The position numbers and the translations under genes were made by a program. This document shows positions 21,066 to 30,561 of a stretch of DNA of 64,000 nt, in pieces. The notes beneath the pieces were generated by a model. That model was not told the origin of the DNA. It saw nothing but the letters and a program-made list of their open reading frames with translations, and made no database searches. Position 1 is the first letter of the stretch. Each line of letters opens with the position of its first letter. The stretch is from the NCBI GenBank assembly GCA_001626925.1, contig LUOR01000007.1, positions 1-64,000 on the forward strand, read 5' to 3'. Source of the DNA: Moraxellaceae bacterium REDSEA-S32_B1. Its GTDB lineage: Bacteria > Pseudomonadota > Gammaproteobacteria > Pseudomonadales > Moraxellaceae.

Positions 21066-23741
21066 CTATTTTTTTGATGAACGTTTCAATTTAGGTATTT
21101 TTGTTTGTTGATCGATCACTTTAGCTTCAACCACTTTGTCCTTTTTAGCTTTGCCTTCTTTTGATTTTTTCTTTTTGGATTTTTTAGGCGCTTCGATTTC
21201 ACCATCTTCCACAGCTTGCCAATAGTTCAGCTGTTGCATTACCGCAGCAAAGATTGAATCCTTGGTATATTGACCTTCTTTTTCCATGACACCGACTGGA
21301 CGTGACATCAGGATTTCCAAAGCTTGATCAATGGTATCAATGGCGTGAATATGGAATTTTCCATCTTTTACTGCATCAATCACTTCTTGGCGAAGCATAA
21401 GGTGTTGCATGTTTTGACGAGGGATTATCACACCTTGCGAGCCTGAGAAGCCTTGCAATTTACAGGCATCGAAGAAGCCTTCAATTTTGGCATTAACACC
21501 ACCGATGGGTTGTACTTGACCAAGTTGATTCATTGAGCCTGTGATCGCCCAAGATTGATCAATTGGGATTTGGCTAATTGCCGAGATCAGCGCAGAAAGC
21601 TCCGCCACGGTGGCACTATCACCATCGACTTCACCATAGCTTTGTTCAAAAGCAAGTGCCGCTGAGAAGTGCAGGGTTTGTGTGCGACCGAAATGTGCTT
21701 TTAAGAAGCTCGACATCAGCAATACCCCTTTGGCATGTAACGAGCCACCCAGTTCGACACTGCGTTCAATATCGAGAATATCACCGCCACCTTGATAGAC
21801 TGATGCGGTCAAGCGTGATGGTAAGCCAAACTCGACGTCTGCATAATGAATCACAGACAACGCATTGATCTGACCCAAGCGATAGCCCGAAGTTTCAATG
21901 AGTTGCGTACCACGAGATAGATCTTGCCAGTATAATTCACGCAAATAACCGAGGCGATATTGGCGATGTTGAAGCGCCATGTTGATATGTTCGGCAGTGA
22001 CAGTTTTGGCATCTTGTTTCTCTGCATGATGATGCGCTTCACGAATTAAATCACCGAGTGTCGAGGCATGTAATGACAATGATTTTTGATCTTCGGCTTG
22101 ACGACTTGAGTCAGTGAGCAATGCAGCCAGTGCAGAGCGATCAAAAGCACGCAATTTATCCCGCTGGACATAGTCGGCGATGAGTTGCATATATGCTTGT
22201 TCGTTGACTTCGGTGCGAGGTAAGGTATCAGTAAAATCGGCACGGATTTTAAATACGCTACCAAGTTCAGGTTCGTACTCTAAGATTTCATAATAAATCT
22301 GCGGTTCAGCCAGCAGAATCACTTTAACAGTAAGTGGTATTGATTGTGGCTCAATCGAGATACTACCTGTCAACGTCAGCATGTGCTCCAGTGAGGACAG
22401 TTTTAGTTTTCCAGATTTCAGCGCACGTTTTAAGCCTTGCCAAGCATAAGCTTGTTCGAGCATTTGCTCGGCTTCCAAAATCAGAAAACCACCATTAGCA
22501 CGATGCAAAGCACCTGAGCGAATCAATGTGAAGTCCGTGGTAATGGTGCCCATTTGCGTGAGCTGTTCGACGTGTCCAAGCAAATTGTAATGGGTTGGAA
22601 AGTCCTCAAAAATCACAGGTGCACCTGCATTTGCTTTGTGCGTGGTCACGACATTGACTTGATAGCGCGCCGGGACACGGTTAAAGGTCGTTGGGCTGAA
22701 GTCTTCTTCCTCACGATCCAAAATCAACTCGACATGTTCAATAATGTCTTTGGCATAGGCTTTAAGATAATTTGCCAAATGTTCAACATTTTCAAAACGT
22801 TTGTAGATATTTTGAATCTTTGGTTCGACCACTTGCTTAGCAATATCATGATTGAGTTCAATGACTTTGTCTCGTGCCGTATCTTCCATATTGCCGAGTG
22901 TTGAGCCAAGTCGTTGTAATTTTTTATCCATGTATCGGATATCTGATGCAATCTTCATGCGATCTTTTGGATTCAGCGCATCGATATCCTCTTGGGTCAT
23001 TTCCTGCGATTGCGATTTTTCTTTGTCTGCATTTTGACTTTCGCCATGTACAGGAACAAAAATATGCTCTTCGTTTTTCGAGACTAATTTTAAAGAGAGT
23101 GCTTCACCTTCTTGGGTGAGTGCCAACAATGCTTCTTGTTGCTGTTGACTGACTTGCCCACGAATCACTTCGATTTGTTTGTGATATGTATCAGCACTAA
23201 AGCGGCGTTCTAATTGTTGTAAAATTGCGCCCCACATGTCATGCATGGCTTTTTGAAATTTTGGGGCTTGACCTGCACCCAGCTCAAGTGCCAACGGTTG
23301 GCGGGCATCATGGAAGTTATTGACATAAACCCAGTCAGATGGTGTTGGTAAGTTTTTGGCATGTTGGGTCAGTAAACGTTTGATCATAGTGCGTTTACCC
23401 AAGCCCGCAGTGCCAACGGCGAAAATATTGTAACCTGAGTAAGGTAGGCTCAAACCTGCTTCCACCGAAGCTTTGGCACGATCTTGACCAAGAAAGTCAT
23501 TGAGTGCTTTGATGCGACGTGTTGATGCAGGAATCTTGTCTAAATCGGCAAAATGGGTCAATTGCTCAACATCAAGTCGAGTATTTTGCATGGTCTGTGT
23601 GATTTGTTTGTTTTCAAGTGCCCTGACTTGATTGGTTTTCAATGGACTGTTTTTCAGAGTTTGGTCGGTGATGGTGTAGTCTTGTGATAATGGTTGAGAA
23701 TCAATGAGAGTATTATGCGCAGCTTTTTGATTGTTAATCAC
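21066..23741 (-). CDS. Lon-protease-family ATP-binding protein (YcbZ/LonB-like)
   Basis: GTAGLGKRT P-loop-like motif; GDSATVAELSALISAIS and GGVNAKIEGFFDACK Lon Ser-Lys dyad region; AAA_32-type N-terminus. Confidence 0.88.
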   Translation of the reverse strand: MINNQKAAHNTLIDSQPLSQDYTITDQTLKNSPLKTNQVRALENKQITQTMQNTRLDVEQLTHFADLDKIPASTRRIKALNDFLGQDRAKASVEAGLSLPYSGYNIFAVGTAGLGKRTMIKRLLTQHAKNLPTPSDWVYVNNFHDARQPLALELGAGQAPKFQKAMHDMWGAILQQLERRFSADTYHKQIEVIRGQVSQQQQEALLALTQEGEALSLKLVSKNEEHIFVPVHGESQNADKEKSQSQEMTQEDIDALNPKDRMKIASDIRYMDKKLQRLGSTLGNMEDTARDKVIELNHDIAKQVVEPKIQNIYKRFENVEHLANYLKAYAKDIIEHVELILDREEEDFSPTTFNRVPARYQVNVVTTHKANAGAPVIFEDFPTHYNLLGHVEQLTQMGTITTDFTLIRSGALHRANGGFLILEAEQMLEQAYAWQGLKRALKSGKLKLSSLEHMLTLTGSISIEPQSIPLTVKVILLAEPQIYYEILEYEPELGSVFKIRADFTDTLPRTEVNEQAYMQLIADYVQRDKLRAFDRSALAALLTDSSRQAEDQKSLSLHASTLGDLIREAHHHAEKQDAKTVTAEHINMALQHRQYRLGYLRELYWQDLSRGTQLIETSGYRLGQINALSVIHYADVEFGLPSRLTASVYQGGGDILDIERSVELGGSLHAKGVLLMSSFLKAHFGRTQTLHFSAALAFEQSYGEVDGDSATVAELSALISAISQIPIDQSWAITGSMNQLGQVQPIGGVNAKIEGFFDACKLQGFSGSQGVIIPRQNMQHLMLRQEVIDAVKDGKFHIHAIDTIDQALEILMSRPVGVMEKEGQYTKDSIFAAVMQQLNYWQAVEDGEIEAPKKSKKKKSKEGKAKKDKVVEAKVIDQQTKIPKLKRSSKK

Positions 23742-24053
23742 AATTTAATCCATAAAAATTGAGTAGTGCTTCAGGCATTAAAGTGACAGTTTTATTGCTT
23801 TATTTCAAGTGAAAATCTAAGATAAATCGGCAAGCTCGGATGAGTTGGATAAAAGATAACGGCTGATGCATTTTTAGCACAAATTTATCATTTTAAATCA
23901 ATGTGAAAAGCTGAATATTGAATTGTGTCAAAATGTTCATTTGAAAACCTTCATTTGAAAATTTCACGTCGTATCGATTGAATACGTTTAGCACTATTTC
24001 AATGAAACTGTTTTGAACATCGATTGGCAAAAATTTTAGGAACATCAAGCAAC

Positions 24054-26312
24054 ATGGCAAATGCAAATCACGCTGAAGCAAACGCTAAAAAAAATTGGGG
24101 CAATGCATTCAAAGCATTTTTGGATCGTCGAGCGATCATTATGCTGTTTTTGGGCTTCTCGGCAGGAATTCCGATACTCCTGATTTTTTCAAGTTTGTCA
24201 TTGTGGCTCGGTGAAGCAGGCATTGAAAAAAGTGCCGTAACGATGTTTAGTTGGGCGGCACTTGGTTATTCTTTTAAGTTTGTTTGGGCACCGTTGATTG
24301 ATGAAATTCCCGTGCCTTTTCTCACCAAAACTCTCGGGCGACGAAGAGCTTGGCTATTGATTGCGCAGTGTTTGATCATGGTGGCGATCTACATTATGGC
24401 AATGTCTGACCCTGCGATGGGGCAGTCGCAATTAATTCAAATGGCGATTGGTGCGGTGTTGCTAGGTTTTGCTTCCGCCACGCAAGATATTGTGATCGAT
24501 GCTTATCGTATCGAGCTTGCGCCGACAGAGATGCAAACTATTCTTGCCTCGACCTACAATGCAGGCTATCGCATCGGGATGATCATTGCAGGTGCAGGGG
24601 CGTTGTTTATCGCTGCAGGATTTGGCACAGCAAAAGGGAAATATATCTACGAGGCGTGGCAACAGACCTATTGGATCATGGCGGCGGTGATGATCATTGG
24701 GGTGATCACGACGCTGATTGTGCGCGAACCGAAAGTTGATCGTGTCTATAAAACCTATAAAAGAGTCGATTATTTACGCTTGGTTTTTGTCTTTTTCTGT
24801 GCGGTGATCAGCTTTGTCTTTGGTTTTATTTATCTGGGTAAAGCCTTAGCAATGATCACTGTGGACGATCCATTTTTAGCATTTATGCTTGCTGCAGTGC
24901 GATTTATTGGTTCAGCGTTGATTGCATTTATCGTCGGATTTGCACTAGTCAAAGTTGGCGCTGTCAATCGTGATATGGCGAAGGAAACTTGGGTGTCGCC
25001 GATTGCAGATTTCTTCAAGCGTTATGGCGTAAAGCTTGCTTTGGTTCTCTTGTTGTTGATCGGGTTTTTCCGTATTTCCGATATTGTCGCTGGTGTGATT
25101 TCTAATGTCTTTTATCAAGACATGAACTTTAGCAAAGAACAAATTGCCGAAGCTGTGAAAATTTACGGGGTAATTTTTACCTTGATTGGTGGCTTCTTAG
25201 GTGGTTTGCTTTCACAGCGTTTTAATATCATGAAAGTGATGTTTATTGGTGCGATATTGGCGAGCAGTACCAATTTGATTTTTATTGCCTTGGTGAAATC
25301 GGGCGTGCCGACCACGCAGGTTGCGGTATCGGTAGCAGGGCAGCAGTATCAGACCGACACCGATGAAGTTGGCTTTTGGAAAGTTGCTATACCACAGCAA
25401 GTTTTAGAGCAAGATCGACAGATCGTGACCCAAGTGGCTTATCAAGATCAGTCTTATCAAGTTGAGCGTTATTTACCTTATTCAGTTGGATTTACACATG
25501 CACAGTCGCTGGTTGAACGTGTGCAAATTCACTTTTTACCGCTGACTCGTGATGGCATTTTAAACAACAATGAATTGGATAAAAGTGTGGTGATCGAAGG
25601 GCAAGTGCTTGGCTTGACTGCTGATGAAATTCAGCAAAATAATCGGGTCAAAGTCGATGTGGCAAATGAAATTTTAGATGCAAAAGTGGATATGCAAGGC
25701 AACTTTACCGTAGCGATACCGAGTGAAAAACTTGCTAATGCGACCATGAAATCGATGATGGCGACCTATGAAATCGATGGGGAAATCTTCAAAAGCCAAA
25801 CAGGTTATCAAGTTGAAGGTGAGCCTGTAGACGATGAATTAGGATCAGATCAAACAGACGCAACTTTGGCAAATCAATCAAAGCAATCTTATCAGTTGAA
25901 TAACCTGATTGATCCATTGCCGATGATTTTAAGCGAAAATGGAAGTGGTACTGAAAACGCTGATACTAAACAAATCATTTCAGGAAAAGTAGTGAAAGAA
26001 TACAGTAAGTTTTGGTTATATATGGCGATCGTCATGGATAACTTGGCATCGGGGCTTGCAGGTGCGGCATTTATTGCATTTTTATCGAGCTTGACCAGTG
26101 TATCTTTTACTGCGGTTCAGTATGCGATATTTAGCTCGCTGATGACTTTGACCCCAAAAATTATTGGTGGTTATTCTGGTACGATCGTGACCAATATCGG
26201 TTATCCGAATTTCTTTTTGATGACGACATTGATTGGTATTCCGATTTTGATTCTTGTAGTTTGGGTGGCAAAACTGCTTAGACAACATGAAAGTCAACAG
26301 GCTAATCATTAA
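24054..26312 (+). CDS. ampG: AmpG-family MFS permease with a large extramembrane insert
   Basis: [44 protein letters not shown] AmpG motifs; ~235 aa hydrophilic insert around 25300-26010. Confidence 0.85.
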   Translation: MANANHAEANAKKNWGNAFKAFLDRRAIIMLFLGFSAGIPILLIFSSLSLWLGEAGIEKSAVTMFSWAALGYSFKFVWAPLIDEIPVPFLTKTLGRRRAWLLIAQCLIMVAIYIMAMSDPAMGQSQLIQMAIGAVLLGFASATQDIVIDAYRIELAPTEMQTILASTYNAGYRIGMIIAGAGALFIAAGFGTAKGKYIYEAWQQTYWIMAAVMIIGVITTLIVREPKVDRVYKTYKRVDYLRLVFVFFCAVISFVFGFIYLGKALAMITVDDPFLAFMLAAVRFIGSALIAFIVGFALVKVGAVNRDMAKETWVSPIADFFKRYGVKLALVLLLLIGFFRISDIVAGVISNVFYQDMNFSKEQIAEAVKIYGVIFTLIGGFLGGLLSQRFNIMKVMFIGAILASSTNLIFIALVKSGVPTTQVAVSVAGQQYQTDTDEVGFWKVAIPQQVLEQDRQIVTQVAYQDQSYQVERYLPYSVGFTHAQSLVERVQIHFLPLTRDGILNNNELDKSVVIEGQVLGLTADEIQQNNRVKVDVANEILDAKVDMQGNFTVAIPSEKLANATMKSMMATYEIDGEIFKSQTGYQVEGEPVDDELGSDQTDATLANQSKQSYQLNNLIDPLPMILSENGSGTENADTKQIISGKVVKEYSKFWLYMAIVMDNLASGLAGAAFIAFLSSLTSVSFTAVQYAIFSSLMTLTPKIIGGYSGTIVTNIGYPNFFLMTTLIGIPILILVVWVAKLLRQHESQQANH

Positions 26313-26347
26313 TTCAACCCCAATCACCCAATCGTGAGGAAAACATT

Positions 26348-26749
26348 ATGCGTATGCTCCATACTATGTTACGCGTCGGCAATTTGGAAAAGTCATTGCG
26401 GTTTTACACTGAAGTGCTTGGCATGAAATTGCTTCGTCAAAAAGACTATGAAACAGGGCGATTTACCCTAGCTTTTGTTGGTTATGGCGATGAATCCGAT
26501 CATACCGTACTTGAGCTGACGCATAACTGGGACACGTCGAGCTATGATTTGGGTGATGGCTATGGACATATTGCCATTGGTGTAGAGGATGCTTACCAAG
26601 CCTGCGAAGAGATCAAGAAACGTGGCGGCAATGTTGTGCGTGAAGCAGGGCCGATGAAAGGCGGCGTCACAGTGATTGCATTCGTCGAAGATCCTGATGG
26701 ATATAAGGTGGAATTGATTCAACAAGATCATAATGCTCGAAACAACTAA
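26348..26749 (+). CDS. gloA: Lactoylglutathione lyase (glyoxalase I)
   Basis: [28 protein letters not shown]...[13 protein letters not shown]...[13 protein letters not shown]. Confidence 0.96.
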   Translation: MRMLHTMLRVGNLEKSLRFYTEVLGMKLLRQKDYETGRFTLAFVGYGDESDHTVLELTHNWDTSSYDLGDGYGHIAIGVEDAYQACEEIKKRGGNVVREAGPMKGGVTVIAFVEDPDGYKVELIQQDHNARNN

Positions 26750-26780
26750 GACTTGACTTGATTTTTTAAACTCGGCGTTT

Positions 26781-27815
26781 ATGATCAATGCCGAGTTTTT
26801 TATTGCCTTTAATTTTTTGTTTGGGGTACAGATTGTGTTGAAATATTTGGCGGTCGATCGCTTTACGATATTGCTGGTTTTAATGGTTTTACTTGCCAGT
26901 ATTTTACCGATTTCAGGGCAGTGGGCGGATGGGTTTAATACGCTGACGACGATTGCGATCGCCATTTTATTTTTTCTACATGGTGCCAAGCTCTCTCGTG
27001 AGGCAGTGATTCAGGGCATGATGAATTGGCGTCTGCACAGTCTTGTGTTTGCCTTTACTTTTATTGTTTTTCCGCTATTAGGCATTTTATCCAAACCGAT
27101 TTTGCAACCTTTGCTCGGCGACGCCTTATATCTTGGCTTTCTGTTTATGTGCTTTTTGCCGTCGACAGTACAGTCCTCAATTGCCTTTACTTCGGTAGCA
27201 GGTGGCAATGTCGCAGGGGCGGTATGTAGTGCATCATTTTCCAATATTATCGGGATGTTTATTACGCCGATTTTGGTTGGTTTTTTTATTTTGGGTCAAA
27301 CCAATCATGCTTACGATCCGACCAGTTCCATCCTTAAAATTGTCGCTTTGCTTTTAGTACCTTTTATTTTAGGTCAGTTACTTCGTACATGGATTTATCC
27401 GTATATGCTCAAAGTGCCGAAGCTGGTCAAAGCGTTTGATCAAGGCAGTATTTTGATGGTCGTTTACGGTGCGTTTAGCAGTGCGGTGATTGCAGGATTG
27501 TGGCAACAGCTTGATGCGTTGACATTATTTTATTTAATCCTTTCATGTTCGGTATTGCTCACGGCTATTATGTTGCTTGCCTTTTATATTCCAAAATGGC
27601 TTGGCTTTAACCGTCAAGATCAGATCACTACTTTTTTCTGTGGTTCAAAAAAGACATTGGCAAGTGGTGTGCCAATGGCACAAATTTTATTTGCAGGGCA
27701 GCCGATGGGGATGTTGGTTTTGCCGATCATGATTTTTCATCAAATTCAACTGATGGTGTGCGGTGTCATTGCTGCAAAATGGTCAAAGCAAAACCTACCA
27801 AACTCTGATGATTAG
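26781..27815 (+). CDS. Bile acid:sodium symporter family (YfeH/SBF-like); start probably internal (GTG near 26835)
   Basis: Multi-TM; FLFMCFLPSTVQSSIAFTSVAGGNVAGAVCSASFSNIIG, FCGSKKTLASGVPMA. Confidence 0.88.
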   Translation: MINAEFFIAFNFLFGVQIVLKYLAVDRFTILLVLMVLLASILPISGQWADGFNTLTTIAIAILFFLHGAKLSREAVIQGMMNWRLHSLVFAFTFIVFPLLGILSKPILQPLLGDALYLGFLFMCFLPSTVQSSIAFTSVAGGNVAGAVCSASFSNIIGMFITPILVGFFILGQTNHAYDPTSSILKIVALLLVPFILGQLLRTWIYPYMLKVPKLVKAFDQGSILMVVYGAFSSAVIAGLWQQLDALTLFYLILSCSVLLTAIMLLAFYIPKWLGFNRQDQITTFFCGSKKTLASGVPMAQILFAGQPMGMLVLPIMIFHQIQLMVCGVIAAKWSKQNLPNSDD

Positions 27816-27862
27816 TGTTTTGCGCTGTTATCCTACATATAGCAATATTGAGAAAAGTACTG

Positions 27863-28064
27863 TATAATATTGCCCACTTGTTGCGCTTAGCTCTGACCTT
27901 GTAGGTCTCGGTGGGCCAAAAGAAATGGTCTATTTTCGTGTCAATCTGCATTATTTCATTTTTATGAAAATTGTGCCTTTTCCTCAAATTTGAATTTTAA
28001 ATTTTTTTTGAGAGTGGTTGATAGCGAGAATAGCAAAACCTTTCTAACTTAGGAGTCATCGACC
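27863..28064 (+). promoter_or_regulatory. Structured 5' leader region of rpmE with a TATAAT -10 box
   Basis: TATAAT at 27863-27868; GCCCAC...GACC-TTGTA-GGTC...GTGGGC nested stems; ~190 nt to the rpmE ATG. Confidence 0.45.
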
Positions 28065-28289
28065 ATGCGTGCCGATATTCACCCAAAATACGAAACACTC
28101 ACAGCAACTTGCTCTTGCGGTAACGTCATCGAAACACGTTCTGCATTAGGTAAAGAATCACTTTATCTTGACGTATGTTCTGCGTGCCACCCATTTTATA
28201 CAGGTAAACAAAAATCTGTAGATACTGGTGGCCGTATCGACAAATTCAAGCAACGTTTTGCGGGTATGTCTCGTAGCATCAAACGCTAA
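28065..28289 (+). CDS. rpmE: 50S ribosomal protein L31 (zinc-type)
   Basis: [20 protein letters not shown]...[16 protein letters not shown], Cys-containing L31. Confidence 0.97.
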   Translation: MRADIHPKYETLTATCSCGNVIETRSALGKESLYLDVCSACHPFYTGKQKSVDTGGRIDKFKQRFAGMSRSIKR

Positions 28290-28332
28290 GCTGAGGTTTA
28301 CGATCGGATTCAATGATCGTAATCTACAAAAG

Positions 28333-28366
28333 AAAAATGGGCTGTGTAATCACAGCCCATTTTTTA
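28333..28366. terminator. Bidirectional terminator between rpmE and the EAL gene
   Basis: AAAAATGGGCTGTGTAATCACAGCCCATTTTTT. Confidence 0.85.
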
Positions 28367-28383
28367 TTATTGATGCAAAACCA

Positions 28384-30561
28384 TTAGCCTGCGCTGTTCA
28401 CAAACTCAGATTGCTTCGGTTGATAATAGTCGCCTTGTAGATAACGTACATCGACATTCCAAGCATTGGCAAATGAAGTCATATCATCTAAGTGACTAAT
28501 TAAGAATTTTATTGAATCGTTATGTTCACGGAACTGATCAATCTTCTCTTGCAGTTCAACCATACTTTCATCATTTTGCAACTGCGAGGTAAAGCCTTTA
28601 GTCAGTTTAGCAAAAGCAAGATCGAGTTGTTGCAATAAGTGTACGCTATAAATTGAATCGCCAAATTCAGCAATTGCAACGTCGACACCTTGTTCTTGGA
28701 TAGATTTGATTGCCTGAGTGTTTTGATCTTTATTCATCAAAATATCCGCTTCATTAATTTGTAAGATCAATGGTTTCGCATACTTTGAATTGATCAAGTT
28801 GACGAGTTTATTGAGTAAACCTTGAATGGTGGCATCATTTAAGCTAGCTGCATGAATATTAACGAGGATACGTGCTTTCGGTGATTTTTGCAGGAATTGA
28901 TGCAGACGTTTTGAAGCTTCCACCAAGATCCAACGGTCAACGCGCGCTGCAAGTTGTGGATTACGTTTCAATGCATCAAATTGCGAAAATTGAATCTGTT
29001 GTTGCTCATATTCAAAGCTTGCAGTGACTTCGAAAATATAGCCATCAATGTCTTCTTTGTCATAAAGTTGTTGAAATTGCAGAGCAATCGAGTTGTTTTC
29101 GAGCTGTGCAACCAATGATTTTTCTGACTCATCTAAACTTGATGCATTGGTTGAATCAATCGCTGATGCTAAAGTCGATTGGCTCGGTGTACTTTCTTCG
29201 ACTGATAAATGTGATTCAGTAGGCTGAGACTCAAAACGAATCGGTTCATCTGCTAGGCTGAGTGTCGGTTGAGTACCTAGTGAAATAGAGTTATCAGCCG
29301 GGCTCAATGAGATTTCAGATGTCGCATCGTATTCTTTTTGATAGGTATCTGCGATCAATAGCTCGATTTGATCATTTAATGTGGTGCTATCAATATGACG
29401 ATAGCAGAGTGTCAAATTCAAAGGAATATTGAGATCCGCCACTTGCACAGACGTATTCATTGAATTCGATACTTGATTGAGCTTTTGTTGCAATTCAGCT
29501 TTATCTGCAAAACTCGTCGCCGTCAAAAATACATGTTCTGAAATGCGCAAAACGCTGTCATTCACAAGCTTTTGAATGTGTGTCTGAACCGTCTGCATAT
29601 AATGTGTGGATGTATCCCATTGCTCGGTGATTTTTGCATGAGATAATGGTTTGAGCTTAAACAGTAAAAGCGATGAATATGGTTTCGCTGTGACAGCTTG
29701 CTGACACATTAACTGAACATCGTTTAGACTGGCAAAAGATGATGTGCTCGCTGATGTGGTTGAACTGTCCGATGCAATTACCAATTGCAATGCAGACTCT
29801 TCATCATATTCGGTTTCGGCAAACTGAAGATTGAGTTGTTTTTGTTTGGCTTTTGGATTGCGACTTTGAATACTAAACACCGCTTGACCGAAATCGCCAC
29901 GGCTTAGGCGTTTATAACTTTGCTTAAAGCCTTGCGTGTCTTCAGGTTGCAAGATATCCATCATTGGTAAGCCAATCAAATCTTCGCTGTCTTGATAGCC
30001 AAATAACTCAGCATATTGAGTATTAGCTGCAACATGCACACCTTCTTGAAAAGTGGCAACAGCATAGTCTGTGGTTTCTACCAAGCTTTGAGTTTGCTGT
30101 TGAAGCTTATCAATCTCTTGGGAGAGTTGGTGTTCTTTGCGAGAGAGGCGAGAGTATGCAGTTGCTCGCGCAATACTTACTGCCAATTGATCCAAATCAT
30201 GTGCAGCGATGATGTCGAAAACACCTGCTTGATAGGCTTTTTTGACGGGAATTGATTCATCATTTTGATCTTTCAATAAAATCACGGGTGTGACTTTATG
30301 TTTTGCTTCAATGAGTTCAAGGGCTTTTTCATGATCAAAATCATAAGCATTTTTAAATAAAATCACATCCCATTGCAGGTTTAACATTTTTTCAAAGCTA
30401 GATAAATCATCCAATAATTTACCATGTGCGCTGAGTCTGTCTTTTAAGCCTTGTTGAATTGCATTGAGCGTGTTTTGTTGACTATCAATCATCAAAAAAC
30501 GAATCACTTGAGTTTGAGATTTTTTGTCATTTAAAAGTAGCTTCATTTCAGGGCTTCCCAC
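28384..30561 (-). CDS. FimX-like protein: degenerate REC - PAS - degenerate GGDEF - degenerate EAL
   Basis: REC-like N-terminus without a clear phospho-Asp, PAS (GVHVAANTQYAELFGYQDSEDLIGLPMMDIL), EAL-like C-terminus (ILVNIHAAS, VDVAIAEFGDS) missing canonical EAL/DDFG residues. Confidence 0.75.
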   Translation of the reverse strand: MGSPEMKLLLNDKKSQTQVIRFLMIDSQQNTLNAIQQGLKDRLSAHGKLLDDLSSFEKMLNLQWDVILFKNAYDFDHEKALELIEAKHKVTPVILLKDQNDESIPVKKAYQAGVFDIIAAHDLDQLAVSIARATAYSRLSRKEHQLSQEIDKLQQQTQSLVETTDYAVATFQEGVHVAANTQYAELFGYQDSEDLIGLPMMDILQPEDTQGFKQSYKRLSRGDFGQAVFSIQSRNPKAKQKQLNLQFAETEYDEESALQLVIASDSSTTSASTSSFASLNDVQLMCQQAVTAKPYSSLLLFKLKPLSHAKITEQWDTSTHYMQTVQTHIQKLVNDSVLRISEHVFLTATSFADKAELQQKLNQVSNSMNTSVQVADLNIPLNLTLCYRHIDSTTLNDQIELLIADTYQKEYDATSEISLSPADNSISLGTQPTLSLADEPIRFESQPTESHLSVEESTPSQSTLASAIDSTNASSLDESEKSLVAQLENNSIALQFQQLYDKEDIDGYIFEVTASFEYEQQQIQFSQFDALKRNPQLAARVDRWILVEASKRLHQFLQKSPKARILVNIHAASLNDATIQGLLNKLVNLINSKYAKPLILQINEADILMNKDQNTQAIKSIQEQGVDVAIAEFGDSIYSVHLLQQLDLAFAKLTKGFTSQLQNDESMVELQEKIDQFREHNDSIKFLISHLDDMTSFANAWNVDVRYLQGDYYQPKQSEFVNSAG

